Assembly: GCA_019096155.1 (NCBI GenBank)
Contig: JAHCVI010000002.1
Coordinates: 1,612,001-1,676,000 of the forward strand
Source: Staphylotrichum longicolle
Lineage: Eukaryota > Ascomycota > Sordariomycetes > Sordariales > Chaetomiaceae
Reading direction: 5' to 3'
DNA length: 64,000 nucleotides
The translations under genes and the position numbers were made by a program. The notes beneath the pieces were generated by a model, which saw only the letters and a program-made list of their open reading frames with translations, was not told the DNA's origin and did no database searches. This document shows, one piece after another, positions 19,970 through 33,528 of this stretch (positions within the stretch are counted from its first letter, which is position 1; each line of letters opens with the position of its first letter).

Positions 19970-22900
19970 TAAGCAATAATCTTTTCTTTTCCCTTTCTTT
20001 TCTCAACAGGACTGACATTTCCCCAAAAATTGGTGCAATCGCGGCTGCATCGTCAACCAAGTCTAACCGCGAAGCACGGTTTCAACCAACTTCATCTCCA
20101 GGGAGAAGGCTTTGCATCTTATTAAGTGCGCAATCGCCGCTGGAATCACAAAACACTGTGTCCATGTGTCTCTGTCGACCCCGCCCCAAGTCTGTGGGTT
20201 TCTGAGCTTTCCTTCTTCTCTTCTGGACTCGGCATATACACCTCCACTTCGTCCTCTCCTTGTGCTTACACCATGGCGTTCCCGGCCCCCTTGTTACCCT
20301 TGCCTGGTAAGTGGCTTTTTGCGTTCAAACGGCGTCTTCTTTTGACGAGTAACACAGCGCTGACTGGATCTCGAAGCAGGAGTTTGACTGATGGCTGGGG
20401 TTTCTTATGGAGTCCGGATTCTGGTCAGATCGCCTGTGCCGAGTGGCAGCCGGTAGATTATGGCGCTGATATACTCTTGACAGCCCCTTGGCCGAGGCTC
20501 CTTGCCTCTCGGTGTTCTCTCCGGTCTCTTCGGTGCCGTGTAGACGCCGAGCGGAAGCTGCTGGGAGTTTGGAGACGCCCGAACGGGTGTGCAGTCTTGG
20601 ACAGAAGCGCAGGAACCACCCCATTCCCGAGTTCCGGATTGCGGTCGGAGAGCTCTCGGGTCCAGCGCACCGTCCACCATGGTTCCTGGAGCCTCTGGGC
20701 CTATGCTTTCAACCCACAGCAAGCGCATGTGGGTTAAAAGCCTCAGCTTTTTCATTGTTTCTTTGCAATCCCGTGCGATTTCGGAAGCAAGGGTTTGCGA
20801 CCTCAGTCGGCAGCAGGCAACTTCTCGATGATCAGGAACCGGCAGACTTCAGCTTTGGAAACCCACCGCCTGAACTTGATTTAGCAGCCAATCTCGGTTT
20901 CGATCTGATCCGACGAGTGAAAGCGACAGCAAAAAACCAAGTTGTCTGCGACTCATGGGAAAAGGATATGAGATTCTCAGGAGAGAGCGGCGCAGGAAGC
21001 CCGAGGGCAAATCAGGTGCCAGGGGGCACGCAGATATCCCATCGAAATCCAGCGAGCTCGCAGCATCTCAACCTTCTCCCAAGGGCGGGATCCGCGGTCG
21101 AGAAGTTTTACAGCCACCTTCACTAGACACCGGTTCTGCATTCAACCAGGCTGAAACTCTCAACATCAAATAACAGCGATGACACAGTGCTTGGCGGAAA
21201 GGGACATCAAGAGGGGCACCTCATTCTGTTTTTGATGCGCAGTCCACGTCCCCTCCGTCTATTACACCAGCGAGGGCATATTGTCAATGGCCACAAACTC
21301 GGGGTGCCGTGGCTGGACTACCGATCCCACATGCCAGGCCCTAGCACAAATCTACACTTCCAACCGTTCAAGCAGCATCCGCTGCGCACCCAGTGTCGCG
21401 AGACACTTGAGGTTCTTCTGGGACACGAGCAGAGTCTTCAAGGTTACCGTGGGGATGGTTTTCTTTATCCTTTGGCTATCTGGTCACTTGACTGAGGCTT
21501 GCGGACCATATCGATTCAGACGTCTCGAACTCACGAACACTCGTCACCGCAGCAACCTGGGCGAGAGGAAGAGGCGGGGAATGGTACCCAGCTACGAAAT
21601 CGCGTCAGAGTCGGACAGGACTTCACAACCACAGAAATGAGTGCCAGCTTTGCTTGATGTGACAGTCCATGAGGAAGTCCAAGGGGGTGAGGCTAGTTGA
21701 CCGTGCTACCACAGAGTCCTGCAGGAGGAGCAAACCCCTGACGCTATCGACGCTGGCGACCAGCGGATGCAGGAGAAGGTCCTTCCGCCAATCCTCTTTC
21801 TCACCACCTCTATCCCGCGAGGGAACCAACAGTCCCAGCTCTGAAGGAGCAAACTGCCAACGGATCCCGCACACACAGACGATCGAGAACTGCACACGCC
21901 GAGCACGTTTGGTTTGTCGGGAAGACGGGCCTTGACTCCGGTTGGATTCCAGGACTGATCCACCCAGAACCCGGGGAAGCTTGGCACAGCCCCGACACAC
22001 AAACACCACCATCGGGCGTCCTCCTCTTGTTTTCGGGGCATGTGTTGCGTTGCTGGTCGACGGTGACAGGCCGGCGAGAAGTCGCTTGGGAAACCTCAGG
22101 AACAAGACAGAACCCCTCGTTTCCAGGGATTGTACCACGGCGTTACCGCGGACGAAGCGACCGGAGAATGGCCGATCAACCACGAAACTCGGGCCGTACT
22201 CGGCGCCTTTTTCGTGGACAACTCGGATAGCCTGTCAACACAGTGCTACTCACCGGGTCCAACTTTCAAAACCATTACCGGTCTTTCGCCGGCTTGGATT
22301 CTCCTGAAACAACTGCCCGGGCGCGATCCTGCGAGCCGGGTGTTTGCGAATCCAAAAGATGGACTCAACTTACCAGGTTCGGTTGATTGTCGTTGCATCA
22401 GCCTTTGCAATGGAGCAATACGACACAAATCCTTGATTTCTAAGTGGGTATGGCTTTCCGGCTGGTTGAAGACGCCGACGCGACACAGGGTTGTCCATAA
22501 CCGACATCGCCAACTAGGACATTTCGAGGTTCCAGAATGTGCGCTGCGCTTCGTCCCGAAACCCAAGAGACGTACTGCATTGTCTCACCAACACCGAGAC
22601 AGGCAGGATTGCCGCTCATTGGAGTTTGTATATGCGCTTGTTAACTGCAGATAAACTTGGACTCGAACGACTCAACGGTCCCGAGCCGGACCCCGGCCCC
22701 GAGATTGACCTGCTCTCACTCGGGGCAGAGCAAACACGGCTTTGCGTGGCGCCGCCCGTGGAGACTGGATCAGCCTTCAAGGAACAATGCCGCCATCTGA
22801 TTTGGGCATCACAATTTCATGTGCTGCGGATTGCATCATGAGATGATGAGTCCAACAACAGACCATCCTTCCGTCTTCCCTCGATGCACCCTCCATTTGT

Positions 22901-25900
22901 CCCTGGCTTGTAAACACCGGTGAGGAATCCTCAACGGTTGTCTCCTATTGGAGTCTATTTTCAGCCCGTATTCCACTCGGGGTACTACTCCGGCTGCCAG
23001 TCCCGGTGACACACCCGGTGCGGAGCGGTGTTGCACAAGTCTTCCCATTGGTTCCCAACCGGAAATCCACGATGGGGGTTGGGATGAGGTTGCGTTTGCG
23101 GGAATCCCACTTGGAAGAACACCTCGCTGTCGCATCATATGTTTGCCGAGGCCCCCTCACCCCATGCATGCACGCTGCCGAGATTGCATCTGTTGGCGCA
23201 TGAGGAACATGCGGGAAAGCCACTTGGGCTGGGCTTCTTTCAACATGTCATCCGAAAACTCTCACGGTCGTCATAACCGCTGAAGGAAGGCCACGGTCTC
23301 GTCCCGAGGTCCCGCAACTATTGGATGATTCCAGAGTGATGGCGCTGCAACCTGGCTCCTGGCTGCAACAAAGGTGATGCGAAGACGGCAGTGTCAACCC
23401 GGGCCAGAGGGACCCCAAGTGTCTTTCGCGTTTCCCCGCATGACGATCCAAAGTTCGCGTTATTGTTCGGGATACAGAAGCCGTCATCTTTCATCTCGGG
23501 TGTGGGCAATCCACTATCAGATAAGGTTGGCACGGAATCGAACGGAGATCCGGGCGAGATCTTAACGGCTGGCTGTTAAGGCCCTTCAAGATGATGACCA
23601 GCTATGCCGGTCTCCCCAGATCCGGGACGCGGCCCAGTTCTTTTATTAGAAGCCGGGCGGGATGATAGTGTCCGGCCCTGAAGACAAGGTTTGTGTTATG
23701 AGGAGGCCTTTTGAAGATGGGGATGCGGACAGGTACAGAAAGCAACACTTGCAACACCACAACTCACCACCGGCTGCATGGGGGTGGCCAGTTCATCTGA
23801 GTCGGAGAGGTTGACCACCATTACGAGGTCCGGATGACAGCCAATCCTGCAGGAACCTCAGTTCATCTAGTCTTTGGAGGGAACCGGACATCCTGCAACA
23901 CAAGTTGCACTTTGGTTCTGGTGCATGCAAGAGATATTGGCTCGGTATTGGCCATGCGCTGTCACAACCAAGGGCTCTCGACAACACGAGAACCTTTCTG
24001 GTTCTGCACCCCCGCTTCTTCCGCCGCCGGTAGTGCTCAGACTTGCGCTAGCGTCGCCACACAACGGAGGACGCGGGGATGCCGTGGGCAGCGTACGGAA
24101 CGAAGGCTGGAAGTGCCGTCGAGGCGCACGATGGCAATGCTCGAAGGAATCGAAGACGTGGAAAGACCGGGAGCAGCGGCGCAGGAGGCTGCGGAGTTGG
24201 AAGCGGATGACAAGGGGGGAGACCGTTGGGATGGGGCGTGTCTTCACTTGACGACTTTGACGGAGCGGAATGCCGAGTCAAATGCATGATGCGGCGCAAT
24301 CAGCCCAATGATATCCCTGCCGAGGCGAAGAGCTGGGACTTTCAGGTCAGAGCTGACCAGGTCGACATCTGTGCGGGTCGGTTCCATGTGAACAGGCTAA
24401 TTGGCGCTTCGATATTGCCGGACAAGCACCAGGGGCGTCGACAAGCGCAGGACCCTGGATTGGCCCAACGAGGCTTTGGTACCGAAAGGCAGCGAAGCCG
24501 CCAATTTTCCGTGCCACAAGACACACCTCCTCGGTCGAAGCCTGGCCGGGAAGGATCGCGGCACCAGATTCGCAAGAGACTAGCGATAGGGGTTAGAGCA
24601 AGATGCCACCATCCGTTGTTCTCGAAGCTGGAGGAACAACAGCCTCGACGCCATACCGGAACTGGGAAACCATGCCATCCCGGCTTCCGTGGCCTCCCAC
24701 AACCTCCTCATCGCGGACCATAACTCGACGGGACAAGTCTTCAACGATCATCCCGCCCTGCGCTGATTGGACACATGGCGAGCTCGCCCACGTTGGACAG
24801 CACACGGGCCACATCGCAAATTACCGTGTCGTGCCCGCCCCTAAAAATAGGCTGCGCCTCTGGACACATCGAGTTAGCTGCCGTTTGGCTCTCGCGATGG
24901 CGCCAAGGTGGCTTGAGATCGCCGTTCCCGACAGCCCCGAAGAGCCCATCACGGCAGTCGTGAGGCGGGGGACGCTGCTCCATGAGAGTTGGCGGTTTGT
25001 TGGACGCGAGGGACGCCGCCGACGGGCGGCCTGTTTCGACAGCGTTGCAACTTGCGCGGGGAGCTCCAAGAACGGGAGACGGAACGAGCCAAACACCGGC
25101 GCACCCCACTCTCTGTCCCAGACAACGGCAAGCTGCATCGCTTTCGGGTTCCGTGGGTGTCTCATTCGTCCACCATGCGCACGCCGGCGCACATCCCCTC
25201 GATCAACATGCCAAACCACGGCACTTGCGCCGGCGATCTCCCACTGCATTACCGCCTGACACACTCGTCCGCCTTGTGCCGTGTCGTTTTCGTGGTACTC
25301 GGAGCTGACACGCCGCTTGTTGTTCGCTTGCTGGTTCGAGAAATGGTTGGCTGTCCGCCTTGCTGAAGGGGATTCCCAGGAAACCTTTACATGCGGAGAT
25401 CAGCTCGGAAGCGGGGGTCGGGATGTGGAGAGTCCGTCCGATCCAGTGAGTTTCTCTAGCCATCGTCGCCCGGTGGTGTTCGGGGAACCAACATCATGTC
25501 CAAAACGGCAATTCTTCCACAGGCCAGGCGGGCAACCCTTGCGCTCACATCCCAGGACACCAGGGCTCTCAGGGGCAGGGACAGGGGGACCGGGGGTGCT
25601 TTTCACTCTTCACCTCGCTGGGCCCACTCTGGGGTCCGGGGGTTTCGGCAGTCGAGTCAAGAGCCTGAACACTCAGTGGGTTCCTCGGCGCCCAGCACTT
25701 GGAGCCATTGGGGATTTGGAGATTGTCGAGCAGTGTGGCATCGATCTCACATTCTGCCGAGATTCCCGCTCACGGATGGACAATACCGACAATCCCGATA
25801 ACACAAGCAAACGACCCAGCAACGCGGCCCAGGATACAAGCGTCGATCTTAACATGCTTCCCTGCCCGTTATCACAAGGCAATGATGACAGCTCGTTCGA

Positions 25901-27561
25901 CATTGATTGCCCCAGGAACGACTGACAGCGACACCATCCCACCAGGCGCAGGATGCGACGCTGCTACTGCGTAACTTGCATCCCATACGACGCCAGCGGC
26001 GGAGGGTCGCAGCAACGCCCATCTCGGCAATGCGAAGGATGCACGGCACGTGGAGTTTCGCTACCTTGCTCCCAGAAGGGCCTGGCGCCGTTCGCGAAAC
26101 CGTCCCAATTGGCGTCGCAAAGTGCAACTCTGCCGGCCGCAACCCCCGGATCTGGTGAGCCATGGATGGCTTCTGGAACTGCACCAGCGCACCCCCACCG
26201 TGACCCCCTTTGCCGGATCTTGTCTCTTGTCGATCCGGCCGTGCCAGAAAGATCCCAGATCAGCAGGACATGGACAAGGCACATGCGATGGCGGGCTACT
26301 TGGTATGTTGTGGAATCGCAAAAAGAGAGAACTCCGCCCGGCTCTTTTACCACTGCGGAGCACCCGACAAGTTTTGGTTGTCTGCCCGGTGGATCCCGAT
26401 TCCTGGATGCTGGGGAACGGAGCCCAGATCTGTGCTTGGCAAACCCTGTCGAGCCCATCTCAACCCCGGCATCTGCTCCTCGGCTGTTCGCGTCTGGAAG
26501 GAATCCATGCGCTCTGCCACATCACCGCATCTGAAAGTCGTTGCTGGAGCCGAGTTGCCTTCCGCAACAAACACACCGCGCTTTTCTCATACTTGATCGA
26601 CCGCCGAGGTACACTTAGATATTCGCCCTTTGATGTTGACGTTGGCGAGACCTTCGCAAGGGGAGCAACTGCATGGTCCCGTAGCCGGTGCAAACCCTCG
26701 CGGCAGTTCGTCCTCCTCTTCTCCACCACGCTGGAGCCCTCGGAGTCTTGACCTTCCCCAGAATCGCCGACGGTCAAAAGCCAAGGTCAGCCAGAAACAG
26801 GGGGGACAAAATCCAACCCGATCCTGCGGCTCCAAACGTTCTCAAAAACAGGCCAAGCCCGCAAGTATCCATCGAGGCATGCTCATCCGCACCATTTAGA
26901 GCCAGGAAACACACCTAAGCAACTTTACATGCTGGTGTGTATGATACGTTACAGAGAGCCAGACACGCGTATCGCAACTCACATGCTCTCGACCTCCCTC
27001 CAAGAGCGTAGTTTGAAATTGAGTGAGGCCCAACGGGCTGAGTGTGCCTGCCTTGGCGTGGTTGCATCGTCGTCATCGCTGTCATCATCTTCAACCAACA
27101 AGCCCTCCTTCACGCCCAACGGAGATGGGTAAGTACGCGGTGGAGTGTAAGGTAGTAACCACTTCCTTGCCAAGCAGGGAACGGGCGAAACCCCCTTCTG
27201 TGGCCAGGCCAGACTAGACCAGATCTCGGTTACCTCACAAGCCCTCCCCAGCATGCGCGTGCATGCATCCGCGAGGCACCAACAAATTAGCTTTTTTACA
27301 CTCGGCTGCAGCATCCTAACGACCAACAGCCCACCACCGACCCACGGCAGATGTAACATTGTCTCCTCTGTTGCTCGTTCGAAACAATGCAAATCGGACT
27401 CGGCTACGACGCAGAACCTCACCCCCCCACTATACCTGGCCAGGCAGGATGAAGGTGGAAGGTTGCTGCGGCTCTCTCCCTTTCCCACACACACACGCAA
27501 CACGAAGACCAGACGACAGACACAGCATGCACTACCACACACATGACACGACACACAGGGG

Positions 27562-27584
27562 GAGAAGAAGAAGAAGAAGAAGAA
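27562..27584. repeat. (GAA)n microsatellite
   Basis: A run of GAA/GAAGAA units; on the other strand it produces a meaningless poly-Phe frame. Confidence 0.85.
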
Positions 27585-27716
27585 CGAAGCCCCCCTCAAG
27601 ACGGGGTACCAACAGACAAACAACCAGATCCCAAAATGACACGCTGCAAGCAGTTCCGAGAAAGGACTAGAACCAAAAAAGGGTGATCCCTCACGCTCAC
27701 CGTCACCGTTACCACC

Positions 27717-27740
27717 AGACGAGACGAGACGAGACGAGAC
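27717..27740. repeat. (GAGAC)n pentanucleotide repeat
   Basis: Almost five tandem GAGAC units within the gene desert. Confidence 0.85.
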
Positions 27741-30700
27741 CGCTGACTAGGAAAACCGGGTTCGGGTTCGGCGTCACCGGTGAGAGGCGAGGCGAGGCAA
27801 GCCCTGGTTGAGAGGGTGAGGCAAGGTTTCACTCGACTTGCTGCTGCTGCATGCCCGGCCAGGGGTCCGATCAAGTCTAGGAATGCCTCCCCGGCTTTCT
27901 GAAACTTTGTGCAAAATACGGAATACTAGTAAACGACGACCGGGCTCTGCAGGCTGGGGGGTGCGCTGGATGGCCTGGCTGGTGAGACTGATGTCGCAGT
28001 GGGCTCCTGGCTGGCCTGCAGTAGTGCACATACATGAAGATGCCACTTCAGGGCCTCATGGACTAACACGCGGGGTAAAGGGCAAGAGTATGTTGAGGAT
28101 AGGAGTTTGACACCTTGCGATGTTGTCGATGGGGTGTTTGTTCCCGGCCCAAGGACCATCCTGACACGGGCTTTCTCTAACCCTCGAAGAGGAACGGCGA
28201 GCCATGCTCAAGCCTGGTAAAGAGGCACATGTCGCCGAGGGTCACGCATTCTCTTCCCTCACCGAGTTTTTACCATAGTGGACATCGAGAATAAGCTCCC
28301 CAATGTCCAAGTGCCGTGAGGAAGGTTGCCGACGTGGCGGCCAATCAGAGTTGGGAATCACGAAGGACAAGAGGCACGCACTGCTGCCGTCTGGGAAAAT
28401 CTCCCGAGACATCGGGCATGCATGCTACGAGACGACGGAGGGTGGTCCGGCCAGTGATGAGCCTGTCGGACGTCGATCGTGTTTTGTGTGCCTTGTGTGG
28501 ATGTGCATGTGCCAAGTTGGAGGATGTGATCCGGTCACACAGTGCTGTGTAAGTTTTAGTCTTCCATGTGTCCTAGAAGGTGAGCGGCTCTTACAATTCC
28601 TTGTCCCTTATGAGCACGGAATATTTACCTTTTCCTCGATCGGTCACGCAACATCTCCCTCCGCAGTCAGGGGTTTGCGCCCCGTTAGGGTTCCTGGTCT
28701 TGGCTCCTTCTAGCGCGCATCTCCATCGATCCAGGAGCCTGGATAGTTATCGCACTGGCGCGTCTGGGTGTCGGCAGTGGGCAGGCTGTCGGAGTGGGTT
28801 GCTGCTCCCGTCTTGGCCGGCTCTTGAAAACCGGGTGCCACCCCAGACCGGGAATGGCGCCCCGCATGTCAAATCAGATGCAATCCCCAGAGACCCAAAA
28901 GTCGAACGATTTTTGCGAGGCCAGGTCTTTTGGGGCTTCCGGGTGTCCAGATAGCGCCATGCAGCCAACCCATTTCGGCGAGGCAAAGACCAGGAGTCCC
29001 TTCGTCCGTCGCGGTCATGAGGGGAGGGGAGGCAGTGTTGTTGTTGGTTCTCCAAGCAGATGCCTGGTGGTGACCGAAAGGTGATGCTAATTTACGAGGG
29101 GACGAGAGAGGCTGTTCCAACGGTTGGCCTGCCGCTCGCCGGGCCGACGACCGCGGGTGGCGACGTGCACGACGCCCCGGAAGATCTGCGTCGCAGGCCG
29201 GCGTCCAGGCGCGGTTGAACCCGTGTCTGGCACCGTTGGTCTATCCATGTATGCACGGTAATTTACGCCCAAGGAGTGGCATTGGATGGTCCAGCAATGC
29301 GCGGTTGGCGAGCCGGTTCCAGAGAAGGGACATGCAAGGCCCTTGACGAGAGGGCGAAATTAAGCCACCTCTTGTCGAATTTCGGATGATTGCTGCAAGA
29401 CAGTGGAAACCAGCAACGACGACGGTTTGGCATCCACCGTCGTTTTGCGTTGGTTCGAAAAGATGGTCTGATGGGTGGAGGCCAGGAGCACTGACATCCG
29501 GCGGCCTGTGGTCCGACTGTCTCCACTGCCTCCACCTCGGTCTGCGAGATGCACAAGTTGGTCTCATCACAGTCCGGCAGTGGCAGTGAAGTGACTAGAG
29601 CAGCTGGTGGATCGGGTCAGACGGAAAGACGAGAAGGAATTCACCAGCAGGCCAAAGAAGCCAAACAAGCCAAGCACGGCGAGGGGCCAACCAGGCCCTG
29701 TTGCTGGACTGCCGCGGTGTTTCCACGTGTCTCGAACTCGGCTGTTGCTCTGCGCGCCTGAAGAAGCAAGTTCAGCTCCTGCACCTTGTGCCTTGGCGGC
29801 TGCACGCCGTTAACGTTTGGCTGGGGGCGGAATGGATGATCGGTGATGGCGAAATCAGCCGGATGATGCTGGCTGGCGGTACGAAGCAGCCGTGGCCGGC
29901 AGAGGGCCGTAGCGAGTGTTTGTGGCGTTTCCTGAAGGCGAGCGGCGACTGACGACTGGTGGCTGTCCCAAGAAGCTTCACGCCCCTATCCGCGGGCTCC
30001 GGTTGCAACCAGCGATCCTTCATGCACCATGACGCTGTCGGGGTTGGTGTGGGCTTGGACGAACGAGTGGTGGAGAAATGGAGAAGGCATCGGGAGTTGG
30101 AGGAGGTCTTGGGTCGTTGGAGAAGCGCAAGAGAAGGGAACTTCCTGCCACCAATCAGCCAGCCTTCAGAATGCTCTTTCTCGTTCGGGTCTGTGAACCC
30201 CGACGGTATCCACTCCGTCGAAGCCCTTCAAACGCTCGGGCCACAGGCCTCTCGGCACATTGGAACCATCGACAACTCTGTTGCGAAAGGGACATGACAT
30301 GGAAGGTGCATGAGCCAGCAGGGATGCACGGCGGGCAGTCCGGCGACCCTTCCACACTTGAGATCCAGGAAGTTGGGATCTGGCTGCTTGGGTGCTCTGG
30401 GCTGCCAGGTACTACTGTACTTTACTCTCGAGGTACTATGTCAGGGCAGGATGCCGACTCCTCCTTCATCTCACATATTATATTAGCCTTTTCTTATCCG
30501 TCTCTCGTGTTACAGGGTCTGGCTGCCCAACAACGCATGCACTGTGTTCCTGCCGTTGATCGCCTGTGTTTCTGCCAGCGGCTGCTTCGGGAAAGGGTCG
30601 GCATTCATCCATGGATGTCAACCTCACCTAGCGTGGGGCATTGATGGATGACATACACGGTATCTCGAGTGTCTATCACTGTGTCCGGTCTGCAGGGCAT

Positions 30701-33528
30701 GGCAGGCATGGCAGGTTACTTGGTACAGACACTGCAAAGTGCAGGCCGCATTGCCTGGCCCGAAATTAAACAGTACCTTGGGGTAAACCCAGGGGGTCAG
30801 CCTGTTCCTAGGTGGCTGGGCGCCGTAATGCCAGCAGCGTTGTTTAGACACAGCAGTCTTCACTTACCGCGGCTCAATCACCCTGTTGTTGGCTCGTGAG
30901 AGCCCGTTGCACCTGTTAGCAAACAGTTTGGTCGGCTGCTGGGTGCTTGGCAGTCAGGAGAATTCTCGGACCGGGTCGCCGACTTCAAGGCATAGGTACC
31001 GCCAAGGCTGTCCTTGGGGAACTTTAGGGCCACTAGCGCTAGTTGGCTGGAGCAATGGATGAGACAGGAAGGAGCAGCGGAGAGTGCCTGTCATGACGAT
31101 AGGGAATCGTCAGATGTGGGAGGAGGGATGCAAAGAACAGGAAGGCGCAAAGGCAAACCCCATGTCGTGATGGAGTTGCCTGTCAAACCTGGAAGTCGAT
31201 GCGCTGCGAGTGGCCCGCATGCCGAGCCCCGCCTAAATTTCCCACCTTGAGCCATCCATCTCCAAGGACCAAATCTCAGAAGCTGATCACAGATCGACCC
31301 TCTCGTCTTTCCTTCCGTCCCTTTCCTTTCCGTGCCCGCGCACCAAGTCCCCTGCCAGTCGCGGGGCAGGGTTCTGGACGTGCCGTCGTCATCGCGGATC
31401 CCTGTGGGCTGTGGCGCCAGCAAGGGCCCGTTCGATGCCGTTACGAGATCCGATGAGCCTGGGGACCTGCCCTGTGCTGCCATTTGTGCTCGCGGGGCGT
31501 TTTTCGCTTCCCAGGCGGTGCAGGCTCCGGGGCGCATCAACGGACGGTGCCAGTCCACCACCGGTCCAACAGCGTTCCATCAGCGGCCCCAGGCTTCGTT
31601 GTCGGGCGGGTACGATGCTGCAACGCTCACTGGTCGCACTCTGCCTCGTTCAGGCAAGTCGCTCGCCTGCGGCCTGCCTCAGTCGAGGCGAAAGACAGCG
31701 TTGCACTGGAACGGCCGCCTCACGCCGCCTGGCTCGCCCGCCACTGGACGGGCGCAGCGAGTTCCAGAACAAAACACGGGACGGCTTGCCGATGCGATGC
31801 AATTGAGGCTGCTCGGGTCACGCCGTCTGATGTCAAGCATCGGTTTACGCAGGACACGGGCAATGCAGAGCACAATGGCTCTCGGTAATCCCCAAAGCCC
31901 CGAATCCCAAAAACCGGCCCTCTCGCGAGGCGCTGCCTGGCATCCTGTGGACGGCGAAATACCATCGCAAAGCGGCCCGATTTCGCCAACGTGGCCGGTC
32001 CTTTCGCTGGGAACCCCCTAAGCACGCAGAAAGGACTTCTTCCTGATCCGGGCGACGCATTCACCGTTCTTGGCGGCTACCTTCCTGCGGGTTCCTCGCT
32101 AGACCCCTGTCCCTGCCTGACTGGCAGTCCCGGCCATCACACACCTCCCCTCCCAGCGTCTTATCTTCCCGAACCCTCTTTTGCCTCGTGGTAGCCATCC
32201 ATCCGTTGACCACTCGGGGTGTGTGTCTCAAGGCCAAGCCTCGGGGCCACACCCTTGCCGGCTTACACACGCCCGCTCATCCCACCGCCTCTCACAACGC
32301 GCCAGGATGGCCAACCAGAGCGCAACTACGCCGGGGGGAAGGATCGGGCATGTGAGGTGAATGCAAGCCATTGGGTTGCCTTGACATTTCCACGGCTATC
32401 GTGCGCGGGACGGCAACTACGGGAGGGTTCTCCTGGCCCAGGTTGCAGGATCTCTGGGACCCGCTCGCCCAGCCCGCTTTCACTTCCCCTTTCGCTCACC
32501 ACTGCATGCGGCGCCTGAAGAGCGCAACGCCATGCCGCACTGCCGAAAGCCATGGGTTCGGGGCCGCGCTAGTAGTCCCTGCTGGAGAAGGGTCATCCCA
32601 GCTGGCCGGCCCACATGGGGACGAGGAGCCGACCACAGAACCCAGCACCGAAACGGCAGCTGTGGCTGCTCCTCGAGACTGACAAGCAGCATCCATCGGG
32701 CCGGGTTGGCCTGTATCGAGCACGCATCGGTACGCTAGCATACCAATACCGCGCACGAGCAACCCCGTCCATCGAACCCCCGTCGAGGGGGTGGTTCCCC
32801 AGGTCACCCTTCTTGTCTCCAGCTCCTTACCTTCAACCCGGTCAGCAGTTTGTGTGTTGGTTGACTCCAGAGTCTGGCCGACAGAAGGCCCGGCTCTTTC
32901 TGTTGCTCGCAGCGTTCTTCGACCCGCAGACGCAGCTCCCAGCACCCAATCCCAACCGCCTCTGCACATACATACCGAGCATTCTCGCCTCTCAGCCCTC
33001 CTGTTCCCTCCTTCTCCCTCCTGGCCGCCCCTCCCCCCTCTCTCCCACTCACACGAACGAGGCAGACTGCTCCCGACGCGCAGCAACCCGGTCAGTGCCC
33101 GTACGTTGCCTGCTGCACCTTGCCTTGTCGACCCCGACCCCCTGCTGCCCCAGACACTTTGAGACGGCCAACAGATCGCTTGTGCATCTCGCCGTTATTG
33201 TTCAATTATCCGGGGATCGGTACCCTTCTCCTGCTGGGCCTTGGCGCCAGGCTTGTCTGAACGGTGTGGTCCTGAGTCGACTGCGCCGCCTGTGCGCTGC
33301 ATACGTTTACCCGGCGAATATCTACTGCCAGTCACCCTCGAGGCCCTCGCCTCGCTGCTGCGAACCACTGCACTGTCTCGAGTGTGAGTGAGCGTGCGTG
33401 TGTGTGTGTGCGTGCCGCCAGCCTGAACCCGGACAGTTCTCCTTCCCCTGGCCGCCTTGCTGCTGGGAGGGAATGACACAGACACAACCGACAATCAGCC
33501 CAGGTCACACCAACCAACATCTTTCTCA

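Larger units (their letters stand above)
19970..33528. other. Gene desert of about 13.5 kb upstream of the Zn2Cys6 gene
   Basis: Many open frames of 60-230 codons occur on both strands, but none shows a recognisable domain, steady codon bias, or a chain of exons joined by good splice sites. The longest ATG frame (24603-25259, +) has random-looking composition. An ATG at 20273 in good context is followed by a GTAAGT...GCTGAC...CAG intron, but the next exon stops at once. GC content stays moderate, so this is not a classic AT-rich RIP block. It could hold the distal promoter and spliced leader of the Zn2Cys6 gene, or non-coding RNAs. Simple repeats are listed separately. Confidence 0.5.

Noticed and set aside
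24603..25259. 218-codon ATG frame in the gene desert
   Set aside because: Composition close to random translation; no motif, splice partner or recognisable segment.
25953..26060. Cys-rich stretch resembling a zinc cluster
   Set aside because: Spacing does not fit Zn2Cys6 or C2H2, and the Lys/Arg pattern is missing.
26979..27623. 214-codon minus-strand frame with poly-Phe
   Set aside because: The poly-Phe comes from a GAA microsatellite; the rest has no protein character.
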